Shown: positions 1 through 6,114, counted from the first letter of the stretch. The stretch is 18,625 nt of DNA from TMED26 sp002694075 (GCA_036160575.1 JAYYDT010000111.1:1-18625), one strand, 5' to 3'. Made by a program: numbers and translations. Notes: a model not told the origin generated them from the letters alone.

Positions 1-183
1 GTTGGAATTCTGGCAAAAATGGGTGGTCTCAGGAGTAAGGTGAAAGCCGCTGAGACGACCGCCGATAAGCTGGACCACTTGGCCGACCTTATGGTTCAAA
101 CTGGCTATCTGAGTTTGATCGCTGTGGCTGTCGACACTGAAGACGAGAAGCTGTTGAAGCTCTCAAGAGGCAGGAAACGCTAG
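1..183 (+). CDS. 3' end of an unrecognised protein gene (partial at left edge)
   Basis: Frame 1 is open from the first base to a TAG at 181-183, giving the last 60 residues of a protein that begins outside the window. The visible part is mostly charged and helical-looking, then a short hydrophobic strand (LSLIAVAV), an acidic patch (DTEDE) and a basic end (GRKR). I do not recognise the family. That the frame is coding is supported by a second copy of the same tail at 1086-1226, which keeps this frame, the LSLIAVAV core and the GRKR end despite substitutions and a 9-base (three-codon) length difference. A hairpin follows two bases after the stop. The gene is convergent with the minus-strand cluster at 229-1044. 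Function unknown. Confidence 0.55.
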   Translation, partial: VGILAKMGGLRSKVKAAETTADKLDHLADLMVQTGYLSLIAVAVDTEDEKLLKLSRGRKR

Positions 184-184
184 C

Positions 185-207
185 TCACTTTCTTCGGGGG
201 AAAGTGA
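185..207. terminator. Hairpin after the partial gene, possible bidirectional terminator
   Basis: TCACTTTC and GAAAGTGA form a perfect 8-bp stem around a 7-base loop. It lies between the stop of the plus-strand gene (183) and the stop of the convergent minus-strand gene (229), where a shared terminator is expected. There is no run of T on either side, so it does not match a classical intrinsic terminator. The same arms recur after the second copy of the tail at 1229-1249. Confidence 0.4.
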
Positions 208-228
208 AATTCGAATTTGCCGTGTTGG

Positions 229-609
229 CTAAGCAGGTATCAGGCTGGCCGAAACGAATTTCATACGCCAATCGCCATCTTCTTTAATGAAAACATAAAA
301 AGCGCTTACTCGTTCGATGGGGTCATCATTTTCGTCGATACGGAGGCCTTCCCTCATAAGGACGTGGGCCTTCGCTTCATCAACGGCGACTACGCTTACG
401 TCCATTGCCAAAGTGTCTTTAAAGCCTGATGCTTTTAATTTTTTTAGGTCGAAAGGTGACTTATCCATTGGAGCCACCACGCCATCTGTGAAGACGTAAA
501 GTGGGAAGCTCATCATAGCTTCCACTCCCTTTTCATCGAAGTTTTTGAACGCCTCCCAGTAACGAGAAAAAGCGTCATACGCTTCCTGCTTTACTCGAAA
601 TTCATCCAT
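229..609 (-). CDS. NTF2/SnoaL-like small protein
   Basis: The product is 126 residues, with no signal peptide or membrane segment, so it is probably cytoplasmic. An N-terminal helical stretch (EAYDAFSRYWEAFKNFDEKG) leads into strands with the look of a SnoaL/NTF2-like cone fold (MMSFPLYVF, then VSVVAVDEAKAHVLM). The chain ends in a typical strand pair of the form VSAFYVFIKEDGDWRMKFVSASL. NTF2-like folds serve as small enzymes or binding domains, and no catalytic residues can be assigned here. The start at ATG 609 is chosen over a TTG at 621 because GGAG lies six bases upstream. That ATG overlaps by one base the stop of a 20-codon ORF (609-671), which suggests coupled translation. The fold call is inference from the hydrophobic pattern. 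Confidence 0.6.
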   Translation of the reverse strand: MDEFRVKQEAYDAFSRYWEAFKNFDEKGVEAMMSFPLYVFTDGVVAPMDKSPFDLKKLKASGFKDTLAMDVSVVAVDEAKAHVLMREGLRIDENDDPIERVSAFYVFIKEDGDWRMKFVSASLIPA

Positions 610-671
610 CACTCGCTCCAAATGTCGAATTTACGCACTGCAAAATTTATCACTGTTGCAGTTTTTGACAT
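609..671 (-). CDS. Possible 20-residue leader or micro-protein
   Basis: An ATG at 671 follows a textbook GGAGG (677-681 on the plus strand) with five-base spacing. It opens a 20-codon frame starting MSKTATVINF and ending with TGA at 609-611, in which the final A is also the first base of the next gene's ATG (TGATG). The Shine-Dalgarno is as good as those of the flanking genes, and the one-base stop/start overlap is typical of translational coupling. The peptide has no recognisable motif. It may be a real micro-protein, a coupling leader, or the remnant of a truncated gene. Confidence 0.4.
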   Translation of the reverse strand: MSKTATVINFAVRKFDIWSE

Positions 672-717
672 CGTTTCCTCCATTGACCACGACATACCGA
701 ATTAGCCTGGGTGGTTT

Positions 718-1044
718 TCATTGTTGGTAGCTCGCTTTGAGGTATTGGATTTTTTGGAACCAATAGCCAACGTCTCCTTCAAAAACCGTTCTGTCTTTAA
801 TCAGGTGGCCAAACTTATCCTGAAAAGCACCTGCCAGCTGCTCCTGCCTGCGCTGCACAGTGTCCAGTTCCTCCTGGTCTGGGAAAACAAAGACGGACAT
901 CAGCGACTCGTCGGAGGTTTCAACCGAGATAATCAGTTCGATTTCAGGAAAATTTTTTTGCCACTCGATAATCCCTTTTCTAAATTCAGCCTTCGCTTCT
1001 GCGGAATGAAAATCTATTGAGTTGATGCGAGCCACTTTATCCAT
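718..1044 (-). CDS. Small hypothetical protein, possible ABM-like dimeric alpha-beta barrel
   Basis: The product is 108 residues and soluble, with no signal peptide. The order is a strand (ARINSIDF), a helix (AEAKAEFRKGIIEWQKNF), a strand (ELIISVETS), a second strand ending in VFVFPDQEEL, and a helix (VQRRQEQLAGAFQDKF). That beta-alpha-beta-beta-alpha pattern resembles the antibiotic-biosynthesis-monooxygenase-like (ABM) dimeric barrels, but the assignment is inference and no active site is visible. ATG 1044 is preferred over GTG 1047 because GGAGG sits six bases upstream of it. The gene is first in a minus-strand cluster with the 20-codon ORF (46-base gap) and the NTF2-like gene. A candidate promoter lies at 1079-1108. 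Confidence 0.55.
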   Translation of the reverse strand: MDKVARINSIDFHSAEAKAEFRKGIIEWQKNFPEIELIISVETSDESLMSVFVFPDQEELDTVQRRQEQLAGAFQDKFGHLIKDRTVFEGDVGYWFQKIQYLKASYQQ

Positions 1045-1078
1045 CACTGACCTCCGGAGTTTGAATGAACTGCCACGG

Positions 1079-1108
1079 AGTATGAGACAGCATCGAGCAA
1101 TTAACCAA
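1079..1108 (-). promoter_or_regulatory. Candidate promoter for the small-gene cluster
   Basis: Read on the minus strand, TTGGTT (1103-1108) is followed after 18 bases by CATACT (1079-1084), about 35 bases before the ATG at 1044. Both boxes are only partial sigma70 matches. The -35 box overlaps an inverted repeat at 1104-1121. Confidence 0.25.
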
Positions 1109-1226
1109 TCAGGGGATTGGTCGCAGCAACCTGGGGCATCTTCTGGTTAAAGCTGGCGAACTGAGTTTGATCGCTGTGGCTGTCCATACCGAGGACGATG
1201 GGCTCTCATTAGGCAGGAAACGCTAA
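1086..1226 (+). pseudogene. Degenerate second copy of the tail of the gene at 1-183
   Basis: The frame is open from 1086 (after a TGA at 1083-1085) to TAA at 1224-1226 and encodes 46 residues without an ATG or GTG start. From about 1128 it aligns with 94-183: HLADLMVQTGYLSLIAVAV in the first copy against NLGHLLVKAGELSLIAVAV here, and both end GRKR-stop. A 24-base block is identical (109-132 and 1161-1184), as is a 14-base block around GGCAGGAAACGCTA. This copy lacks three codons, in frame. No upstream part of the gene is recognisable before the repeat, so it reads as a 5'-truncated paralogue or recombination remnant. An overlapping ATG frame at 1082 ends at 1151 and does not match the first copy. 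Confidence 0.55.
1104..1121. repeat. Inverted repeat, possible operator
   Basis: ACCAATC and GATTGGT form a perfect 7-bp inverted repeat separated by AGGG. It lies upstream of the cluster read on the minus strand and overlaps its candidate -35 box. It also sits inside the degenerate tail copy, so it may be accidental. Confidence 0.35.
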
Positions 1227-1228
1227 CT

Positions 1229-1249
1229 CACTTTCGTCCGACGAAAGTG
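1229..1249. terminator. Hairpin after the second tail copy
   Basis: CACTTTCGTC and GACGAAAGTG form a perfect 10-bp inverted repeat around a single C, two bases after the TAA. The outer seven bases of each arm match the hairpin at 185-207, while the interior differs. No T-run follows. It may be a terminator, a protein-binding site or an element end. Confidence 0.4.
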
Positions 1250-1544
1250 GATTATGTTCCGGGTAAAATCTTTTGGCTCTCCCTAACAACGATCTGCCCA
1301 CTCTCTGGGTTTTTTTGTGGTGTTGACCTGGCGGTTGCTGGGCCGTGGCGGTGTTAACGCCGTCGCCGCCACGGGGCGGCTCGCGGTTTACGACAGGTTC
1401 GTGCTGCCTTTATCGCGTCTGCTGGACTGGTTGGGGGTTGGCCGGTTATTTGGGAAAAATCTCATACTTTATGCTGAAATACCCCGGCGATAGTCGCCTA
1501 AACGGTGGCTGTGATCGGATCACTGACGTTCTTTTTGGCCAGTG
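1250..1544. other. Intergenic stretch without a convincing gene
   Basis: Two structures stand out. CCCA/TGGG (1297-1309) is a short 4-bp stem followed by seven T (1310-1316), a weak plus-strand intrinsic-terminator candidate. CCGTGGCGG (1343-1351) pairs perfectly with CCGCCACGG (1366-1374) around a 14-base loop, a strong GC-rich hairpin with no T-run. A 99-codon open frame from 1345 begins inside this hairpin, reads into the antisense of the regulator gene, and looks non-coding. Confidence 0.4.
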
Positions 1545-1829
1545 TCAGCGCATCCATTCAAGGGAACTCTCCATTTTGGTGAGCACTTTTTCGCTTAATC
1601 CTTCGCGTTCGCCGGTGATCAGGAAGTTGGTTGTCACGTCATAGATGTCGGCCAATTCGACAAGCGCGTTGAGGTCGCATTTCTTTCGGCACCCCTCGAT
1701 GTCGGAATAAGAGGTGTAGCTCCACTCCAAACGCTCGGCCACGGCGCCTTGGCTCCAGCCATTCATCTTCCGCAAGCGTCGAAGGCGTTCGGCCAATTCC
1801 TGATACAAGCGCGCTTTGTTGCTCTTCAT
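1545..1829 (-). CDS. Small XRE-family (helix-turn-helix) transcriptional regulator
   Basis: The product is 94 residues, almost all one lambda-repressor-like (HTH_3/XRE) domain. Helices run from about residue 7, with the turn region LRKMNGWSQGAVAERLEW (19-36), a recognition segment around SYTSYSDIEGCRKK, and the closing helices ALVELADIYDVTTNFLITGE. There is room only for a short C-terminal helix, so it has no sensor or peptidase domain. ATG 1829 is supported by AGGGA five bases upstream. No toxin, restriction or phage partner lies next to it. Its target is unknown. The AGCGGA repeats at 1874-1890 and the A-rich island upstream are possible control sites. The family call is firm, the role is not. 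Confidence 0.85.
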   Translation of the reverse strand: MKSNKARLYQELAERLRRLRKMNGWSQGAVAERLEWSYTSYSDIEGCRKKCDLNALVELADIYDVTTNFLITGEREGLSEKVLTKMESSLEWMR

Positions 1830-1873
1830 TTCTATCCCTGAAGAAAAGTCTTTGACAACCGTGGCCAGGCTTT

Positions 1874-1890
1874 AGCGGAAAGAAAGCGGA
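1874..1890. promoter_or_regulatory. AGCGGA direct repeat upstream of the XRE gene
   Basis: AGCGGA occurs at 1874-1879 and again at 1885-1890, 11 bases apart (about one helical turn), 45-60 bases upstream of the regulator's start. The spacing would suit a protein binding one face of the DNA. XRE proteins more often use inverted repeats, so this is tentative. Confidence 0.2.
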
Positions 1891-1904
1891 TTTGCAGTAA
1901 AAAA

Positions 1905-2035
1905 CCAGTTTAAATCGGAATTAAAGGTTAAAAATGCTAAAAAAAATTAAAAGGAAAAAAATAAAATCATTTGGACTAAGTAAAAAATTATAGAAAATTT
2001 GAAAAAATATGAAAAAAAGATATTAAAATAGAGGA
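1905..2035. other. A-rich island between the XRE gene and the exporter gene
   Basis: About 130 bases are made up mostly of A on the plus strand, with many runs of three or more, in a GC-rich surrounding. It lies in the 374-base gap between the divergent regulator (start 1829) and exporter (start 2204). On the plus strand TTGAAA (about 1999-2004) with TATTAA 16 bases later could be a promoter. A 19-codon lysine-rich frame (ATG 1934 to TAG 1991-1993, AAGG upstream) also occurs but is what such a composition gives by chance. The rest of the gap, 2036-2203, is GC-rich with nothing recognisable except the exporter's ribosome binding site. Confidence 0.5.
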
Positions 2036-2203
2036 GAGTGAAAGATTTCTCTCAGATTTAGGATTTCGACAAAAACGCGGCGCCGGCGGGGGGCATGTCA
2101 CTGGTTGCACACCGCCCTGGTTTCCCGTATCGCTACTGCCTGGCGAGATTCCGCCAAGCGCGTCGGTCGCCCGTGACCCGCGTTGTCCGCCCCGAGGTTT
2201 TCA

Positions 2204-3121
2204 ATGTTTTTGGCGCGTCTATTCGCGAATCCGTATCTGTTGCTAACCCTGACAACCTTGATTTGGGGCGGTAACGCGATTGCCTCGCGTTTGGCCGTTG
2301 GCGAGGTCACGCCGGCGGTGCTGGTGTCTTTCCGCTGGATCGGCGTGGTGATTTTGGTGGTGTTGTTCGCGCGCGGGCCGGTGGTCCGTGACTGGCCGGA
2401 GCTGCGGCGTCATCTGCCCTATCTGTTGATCATGGGCACGGTCGGGTTTACCGCCTTCAACACCCTGTTTTATATCGCCGCTCACAGCACCGAGGCGTTG
2501 AATATCGGCATTCTGCAAGGGTCGATCCCGATTTATGTGCTGTTGGGCGCCTTCGTCGCCTATCGGTCGCCAGTCAGTGGTTTGCAAATGATCGGGGTGG
2601 CGGTCACAATTTTGGGGGTGATTTTGGTGGCCGCGCGCGGTGATCCATCGCGTTTGGTTGAACTTCGTTTCAATCTTGGCGATTTGCTCATGCTGATCGC
2701 ATGCGCGCTCTATGCCGCCTATACCGTTGGTTTGCGCCGGCGACCCGAGGTGTCGGGACTGGCCATGTTCGCGGCCATGTCGATTGGCGCGTTGGTCGCC
2801 AGTGTGCCGCTGTTGGCGGTCGAAGTGGCGCGTGGCGCGTTCCTGTGGCCAACACCGGAAGGCTGGGCGATTATCGCGTTTGTGGTGGCCGGCCCATCGT
2901 TTTTATCGCAGATCTTTTTCATGCGCGGGGTGGAACTGGTCGGACCCGGCCGCGCCGGCGTGTTCGTCAACCTGGTGCCGGTGTTCGCCTCTGGCTTGAG
3001 CGTGCTGATCCTCGGCGAACATTTCGCAGTCTACCATGGCCTCGCCTTGGGGCTTGTATTGGGCGGTATCGCCCTTTCGGAGCGTGGCAAACCGAAAAGC
3101 GCGCCGGCGGCTGGCGATTGA
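2204..3121 (+). CDS. EamA/DMT-family inner-membrane transporter
   Basis: The product is 305 residues with about ten hydrophobic segments, the two-times-five-helix layout of the drug/metabolite transporter superfamily (two EamA domains, usual length near 300). The first segment carries the family pattern LTLIWGGNAIASR, the first half ends around IGVAVTILGVILVAARGD, and the second half ends LGLVLGGIALSERGK. Relatives export amino acids, purines or drugs, and the substrate cannot be read here. ATG 2204 is chosen over an upstream TTG (2183) because GAGG lies six bases before it. The CoA-transferase gene begins 66 bases downstream on the same strand, so the two may be co-transcribed. Confidence 0.88.
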   Translation: MFLARLFANPYLLLTLTTLIWGGNAIASRLAVGEVTPAVLVSFRWIGVVILVVLFARGPVVRDWPELRRHLPYLLIMGTVGFTAFNTLFYIAAHSTEALNIGILQGSIPIYVLLGAFVAYRSPVSGLQMIGVAVTILGVILVAARGDPSRLVELRFNLGDLLMLIACALYAAYTVGLRRRPEVSGLAMFAAMSIGALVASVPLLAVEVARGAFLWPTPEGWAIIAFVVAGPSFLSQIFFMRGVELVGPGRAGVFVNLVPVFASGLSVLILGEHFAVYHGLALGLVLGGIALSERGKPKSAPAAGD

Positions 3122-3186
3122 AGCCTGACCTTGTTTGCGGCATGGTCCGAAAAGACTGATCTGGAATGGGATTTGGGGGGAACGGC

Positions 3187-4407
3187 ATGGGCGCCTTGGC
3201 GGGCATTAAAGTCGTCGATTTGACCCGTATTTTGGCGGGACCGTTTTGCGCCATGGCCTTGGCCGACATGGGCGCCGATGTCATCAAGGTGGAAAGCCCG
3301 GCCGGCGGCGATCCGGTGCGCGCCCAAGGCGCGTTTAAATATGGTGTCAGCTGGTACTTCGTTCAGTTCAACCGCAACAAACGGTCCATCACCTTGGACC
3401 TGCGCAGCGACGCCGGCAAAGCGGTGTTGGCTGATCTCATTCGCGGCGCCGATGTTTTGGTGGAGAATTTTCGTCCCGGCGTGCTGGCGGCGATGGGCTT
3501 CGATCAGGCCCGTCTCGACGCCCTCAATCCGCGCTTGGTGGTGACCCGTGTCACCGGTTATGGCAGCACCGGCCCCTATGCCGACCGGCCTTCCTTTGAT
3601 TTCATCGCCCAGGCGATGAGCGGGCTGATGGCGACCTCCGGCGTTCCCGACGGCGAGCCGATGCGCGCCGCCCCGCCGCTGAGCGACATGGTCGCCGGCC
3701 TCTATGCCGCTTTCGGCACGGTCGCCGCCCTGGTCGCGCGGGGCACCCCTGGGACGGCGGCCCAAGCCGGCCGTGGACAGGTGGTTGAAACCGCCTTGAC
3801 CAATGGTTTGATCAGCTTCCTCGCCTATCTCTCGGCGGAGTATTTCGCGACCGGCGAAAATCCCAAGCGGACCGGCAACGACCATCCGATCGCCGCGCCC
3901 TATGGCCTGTTCCAAGCCAGCGACGGCGAAATCGCGGTGGCCGCCAGCCAGCCTTATAACGTGTCCCAGTTTTTCGAGGTCCTCGGCCTGAGCCATGTTT
4001 TGTCGGAAGACGCCTATCGCGACAATGACGCGCGCATGGCCCATCGTCCGGCCCTTAATGCCATGATCAACGAAGTTACCCGCACCCGGTCGGTCGACCA
4101 TTGGATCAAGGTGGTCAATGAGGCCGGTTGCCCCTGCGGGCGGGTGATGACTCTGGCCGAGGTGTTTGACGACCCGCAGGTTCAGGCCCAGGAGATGGCC
4201 ATCGATATCGCCCATCCGGACCATGGCACGGTGCGGGTAACCGGTTTTCCCGTGAAAATGAGCGGCACGCCCTGCCAGGTGGCGCGGCCGGCGCCGCGGC
4301 TGGGCGAGCATGGCGGCGACGTGCTCCGCGAACTGGGCTATTCCGAGGCGCAAATCGCCGAGGTTTTGGCCGCCCACGCGCCGCGCGCCAGCACCAAGCC
4401 GACTTAA
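3187..4407 (+). CDS. Family III CoA-transferase (CaiB/BaiF type)
   Basis: The product is 406 residues, the usual family length. It moves CoA from an acyl-CoA donor to a carboxylic acid, through an acyl-aspartyl intermediate in characterised relatives. Family features are the start GIKVVDLTRILAGPF, the segment ADMGADVIKVESPAGGD (about 27-42), the YFVQFNRNKRSITLDL block (57-72), FDFIAQAMSG (138-146), and D167 in PPLSDMVAG, which sits where the catalytic aspartate (Asp169) lies in formyl-CoA transferase and CaiB. Substrates cannot be told from sequence. ATG 3187 is preferred over ATG 3166 because a GGGGGGAA run lies four bases upstream. The stop shares TTAA with the convergent glycosylase gene. 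Confidence 0.9.
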   Translation: MGALAGIKVVDLTRILAGPFCAMALADMGADVIKVESPAGGDPVRAQGAFKYGVSWYFVQFNRNKRSITLDLRSDAGKAVLADLIRGADVLVENFRPGVLAAMGFDQARLDALNPRLVVTRVTGYGSTGPYADRPSFDFIAQAMSGLMATSGVPDGEPMRAAPPLSDMVAGLYAAFGTVAALVARGTPGTAAQAGRGQVVETALTNGLISFLAYLSAEYFATGENPKRTGNDHPIAAPYGLFQASDGEIAVAASQPYNVSQFFEVLGLSHVLSEDAYRDNDARMAHRPALNAMINEVTRTRSVDHWIKVVNEAGCPCGRVMTLAEVFDDPQVQAQEMAIDIAHPDHGTVRVTGFPVKMSGTPCQVARPAPRLGEHGGDVLRELGYSEAQIAEVLAAHAPRASTKPT

Positions 4408-5603
4408 AACTTGAGACCGCTGAGGTCGCTCAAATTCAAAAACCGGCCCCAGCGCGCCAATTCGTTTTCCAGCCGCCGGCGGCGGGTTGGCGTCCAGGAA
4501 AGGCGCGCTTCCAACCACAGCCCTTTGACCCTCAGCCTGTTTTGGTCACGCTCGGCCTTCATATCGATCCGCCCGATCAGGCGTGCGCCCTCCAGTATCG
4601 GCAGGACGTAATAGCCATATTGTCGCCGAGCGGCCGGCACGAAAGCTTCAAAGCGATAATCGAAGCCGAACAGCCGGGCGGCGCGGCCGCGGTCGCGCAG
4701 CAGCGGATCGAAGGGACTGAGCAGGCGCAAGCGGCCGGGTGGCGCCGGCGGCGCGTTGCGGCGGGTCAGCAGATCGGCGCGCGCAACCATCTCCCGGCGG
4801 CCGCCATCGGCCATCTCGACGGCGACCGGCCGCAGCCGGTCGCGGCCGGGGCCGGCGCACCAGGCGGTCGCCTCGGCGATCGTTACAAGGTCCCAAAAGC
4901 GGGCGATTTCCCCGGGTGTGGCGAAGCCGAGGCGGGCAATCGCGCTGGCGCAGGCCCAGTCGACAAAGGCGTCGTGGCTGGGATCCTGGTCGCGGAACGG
5001 CGCCGGAATGACGTTTTCCGTCAGGTCATAGATCTTTTGGAATCCCTGGCGGCCGGTCACCGCCAAAGTGCCGGTGCGCCACATGAACTCGAGCACAGTT
5101 TTCGACGGGCGCCAGCCCCACCAGGCGCCGCCCGGGGTGGCCGGCGTCTCGGTGTCACTGATTTCGCGGGCCATCACCGGGCCACGGTCGCGGACGCGGG
5201 CCAAAATCTCGGCCTGCAAACGCGCGAAATCATCGCCCAAACGCAGCCGCCACCAGGCGTTGGCCATCAAGCGGTCATGGGTCTGGCGAAATTTGGGCCG
5301 CCAATAACCGAAATAACGGGTGGGGATGATCGCCGCGTCATGCGTCCAATTTTCAAAGACCCCGCGCGTCTTCTCCAAGTGATGACGGAGCCAGGCATGG
5401 CGGTAGCTATGGGCGCGCGAAAACAGAATGTGGTGATGGGCCTGCTCGACGGTGCGAATGCTGTCGACTTGGACGAACCCCAAATCGTCGATGACTGTCG
5501 CCAAATCGGCACGGCGTAGCGAGCGGCCAGGTGGCGCGCTGAGCCCGTGATGGTCGAGAAACCAGAGGCGTGCGTCGGCGTTTGAAACAAGGTCTGAGGT
5601 CAT
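4404..5603 (-). CDS. AlkX/YcaQ-type DNA glycosylase (winged-helix, HTH_42 family)
   Basis: The product is 399 residues, matching the YcaQ/AlkX family (HTH_42, formerly DUF1006), which removes alkylated bases and unhooks DNA interstrand crosslinks. The region LGFVQVDSIRT contains Q45-V46-D47, the glutamine-any-aspartate motif used by YcaQ/AlkX enzymes; the streptomycete AlkZ branch has glutamine-any-glutamine. Further family blocks are HHILFSRAHSYRHAWL, FENWTHDAAIIPTRYFGYWRP (about 82-102) and, near the end, LLSPFDPLLRDRGR followed by FDYRFEAFVPAARRQYGYYVLPIL. The first codon is ATG with only a weak ribosome binding site. The gene is divergent from the VOC gene and convergent with the CoA-transferase gene. 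Confidence 0.85.
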   Translation of the reverse strand: MTSDLVSNADARLWFLDHHGLSAPPGRSLRRADLATVIDDLGFVQVDSIRTVEQAHHHILFSRAHSYRHAWLRHHLEKTRGVFENWTHDAAIIPTRYFGYWRPKFRQTHDRLMANAWWRLRLGDDFARLQAEILARVRDRGPVMAREISDTETPATPGGAWWGWRPSKTVLEFMWRTGTLAVTGRQGFQKIYDLTENVIPAPFRDQDPSHDAFVDWACASAIARLGFATPGEIARFWDLVTIAEATAWCAGPGRDRLRPVAVEMADGGRREMVARADLLTRRNAPPAPPGRLRLLSPFDPLLRDRGRAARLFGFDYRFEAFVPAARRQYGYYVLPILEGARLIGRIDMKAERDQNRLRVKGLWLEARLSWTPTRRRRLENELARWGRFLNLSDLSGLKF

Positions 5604-5641
5604 CCCGCGTCGCTCAATCCACGGTGGTGTGTTAGGTTAAA

Positions 5642-5653
5642 GGTAACATTACC
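5642..5653. promoter_or_regulatory. Short palindrome in the divergent gap
   Basis: GGTAA and TTACC flank CA, a perfect 5-bp inverted repeat in the 66-base gap between the divergent glycosylase and VOC genes. It contains TAACAT, a possible -10 box for the VOC gene, but no good -35 box is placed for it. It could be an operator and is too short to be sure. Confidence 0.25.
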
Positions 5654-5669
5654 GCGAAGGGAGATGTCG

Positions 5670-6077
5670 ATGTCTTTGGTATTGGATCATATCAACTTGC
5701 GGACCCAAGACCTCGGGCGAATGGTCGAATGGTACGGCCGGGTCCTGGGGCTGACGCCGCAGGCGCGGCCGGCCTTCGCATTCGACGGCGCGTGGCTCGG
5801 CGATGGTGTTGGCGCCCCGGCGGTGCATGTCGTGGCCGTCGACGATCCGCCGATCGCCTACGCCGCCGACCAGCAATTGGAGCATTACGCGTTCGCCGCC
5901 ACGGGCCTGGCCGACTTTCTGGCCCATTTGCGGGCCGAGAAAGTGGCCTATTATTGCCGAGTTTTGCCGACCACCGAGACGCGGCAAATCAATTTTCACG
6001 ACTGCGACGGCAACCATTTGCATGTCGATTTCCCGGCCAGTGAAACCGCCGATCTCAGTACTTATGACGGGACCTGA
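5670..6077 (+). CDS. VOC-superfamily protein (glyoxalase/extradiol dioxygenase fold)
   Basis: The product is 135 residues, the usual length of a single-chain VOC protein with two beta-alpha-beta-beta-beta repeats. Repeat one starts LVLDHINLRTQDLGRMVEWYGRVLGL, with the conserved early histidine. Repeat two starts LEHYAFAATGLADFLAHL and ends with the common FHDCDGNHLHVDFP segment. The two histidines at equivalent strand positions and the late H-x-D/E region suggest a metal site, but the exact ligands and reaction (isomerase, dioxygenase or resistance protein) cannot be assigned. ATG 5670 is chosen because AAGGGAG lies six bases before it, whereas ATG 5664 directly abuts that motif. No obvious partner gene is adjacent. 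Confidence 0.82.
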   Translation: MSLVLDHINLRTQDLGRMVEWYGRVLGLTPQARPAFAFDGAWLGDGVGAPAVHVVAVDDPPIAYAADQQLEHYAFAATGLADFLAHLRAEKVAYYCRVLPTTETRQINFHDCDGNHLHVDFPASETADLSTYDGT

Positions 6078-6114
6078 TCGCTGTGTCGCGCCGGCGATCA
6101 ACAGGTGGAATTAC

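Noticed and set aside
721..1020. 99-codon open frame on the plus strand
   Set aside because: It is antisense to the ABM-like gene, which has the better ribosome binding site and a coherent secondary-structure pattern.
1082..1151. ATG frame overlapping the degenerate tail copy
   Set aside because: GGAG lies only one base upstream, the 22-residue product has no likeness to the first copy, and it ends where similarity in the other frame continues.
1281..1330. Possible integron attC-like site
   Set aside because: CCCTAAC and a later GTTGACC loosely resemble attC ends, but they do not fit the RYYYAAC/GTTRRRY pair, and no integrase or cassette array is present.
1345..1644. 99-codon open frame on the plus strand
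   Set aside because: It starts inside a strong hairpin, has no Shine-Dalgarno, and runs into the antisense of the XRE gene.
1934..1993. 19-codon lysine-rich frame in the A-rich island
   Set aside because: AAA-rich codons arise from the base composition itself; the AAGG upstream is expected by chance in such sequence.
3031..4518. 495-codon open frame on the minus strand
   Set aside because: It lies antisense to the CoA-transferase gene and has a low-complexity, histidine/arginine/glycine-rich composition typical of the reverse strand of GC-rich coding DNA, with no family features.
4542..5519. 325-codon open frame on the plus strand
   Set aside because: It is antisense to the glycosylase gene, whose product has clear family motifs; the translation looks like composition noise.
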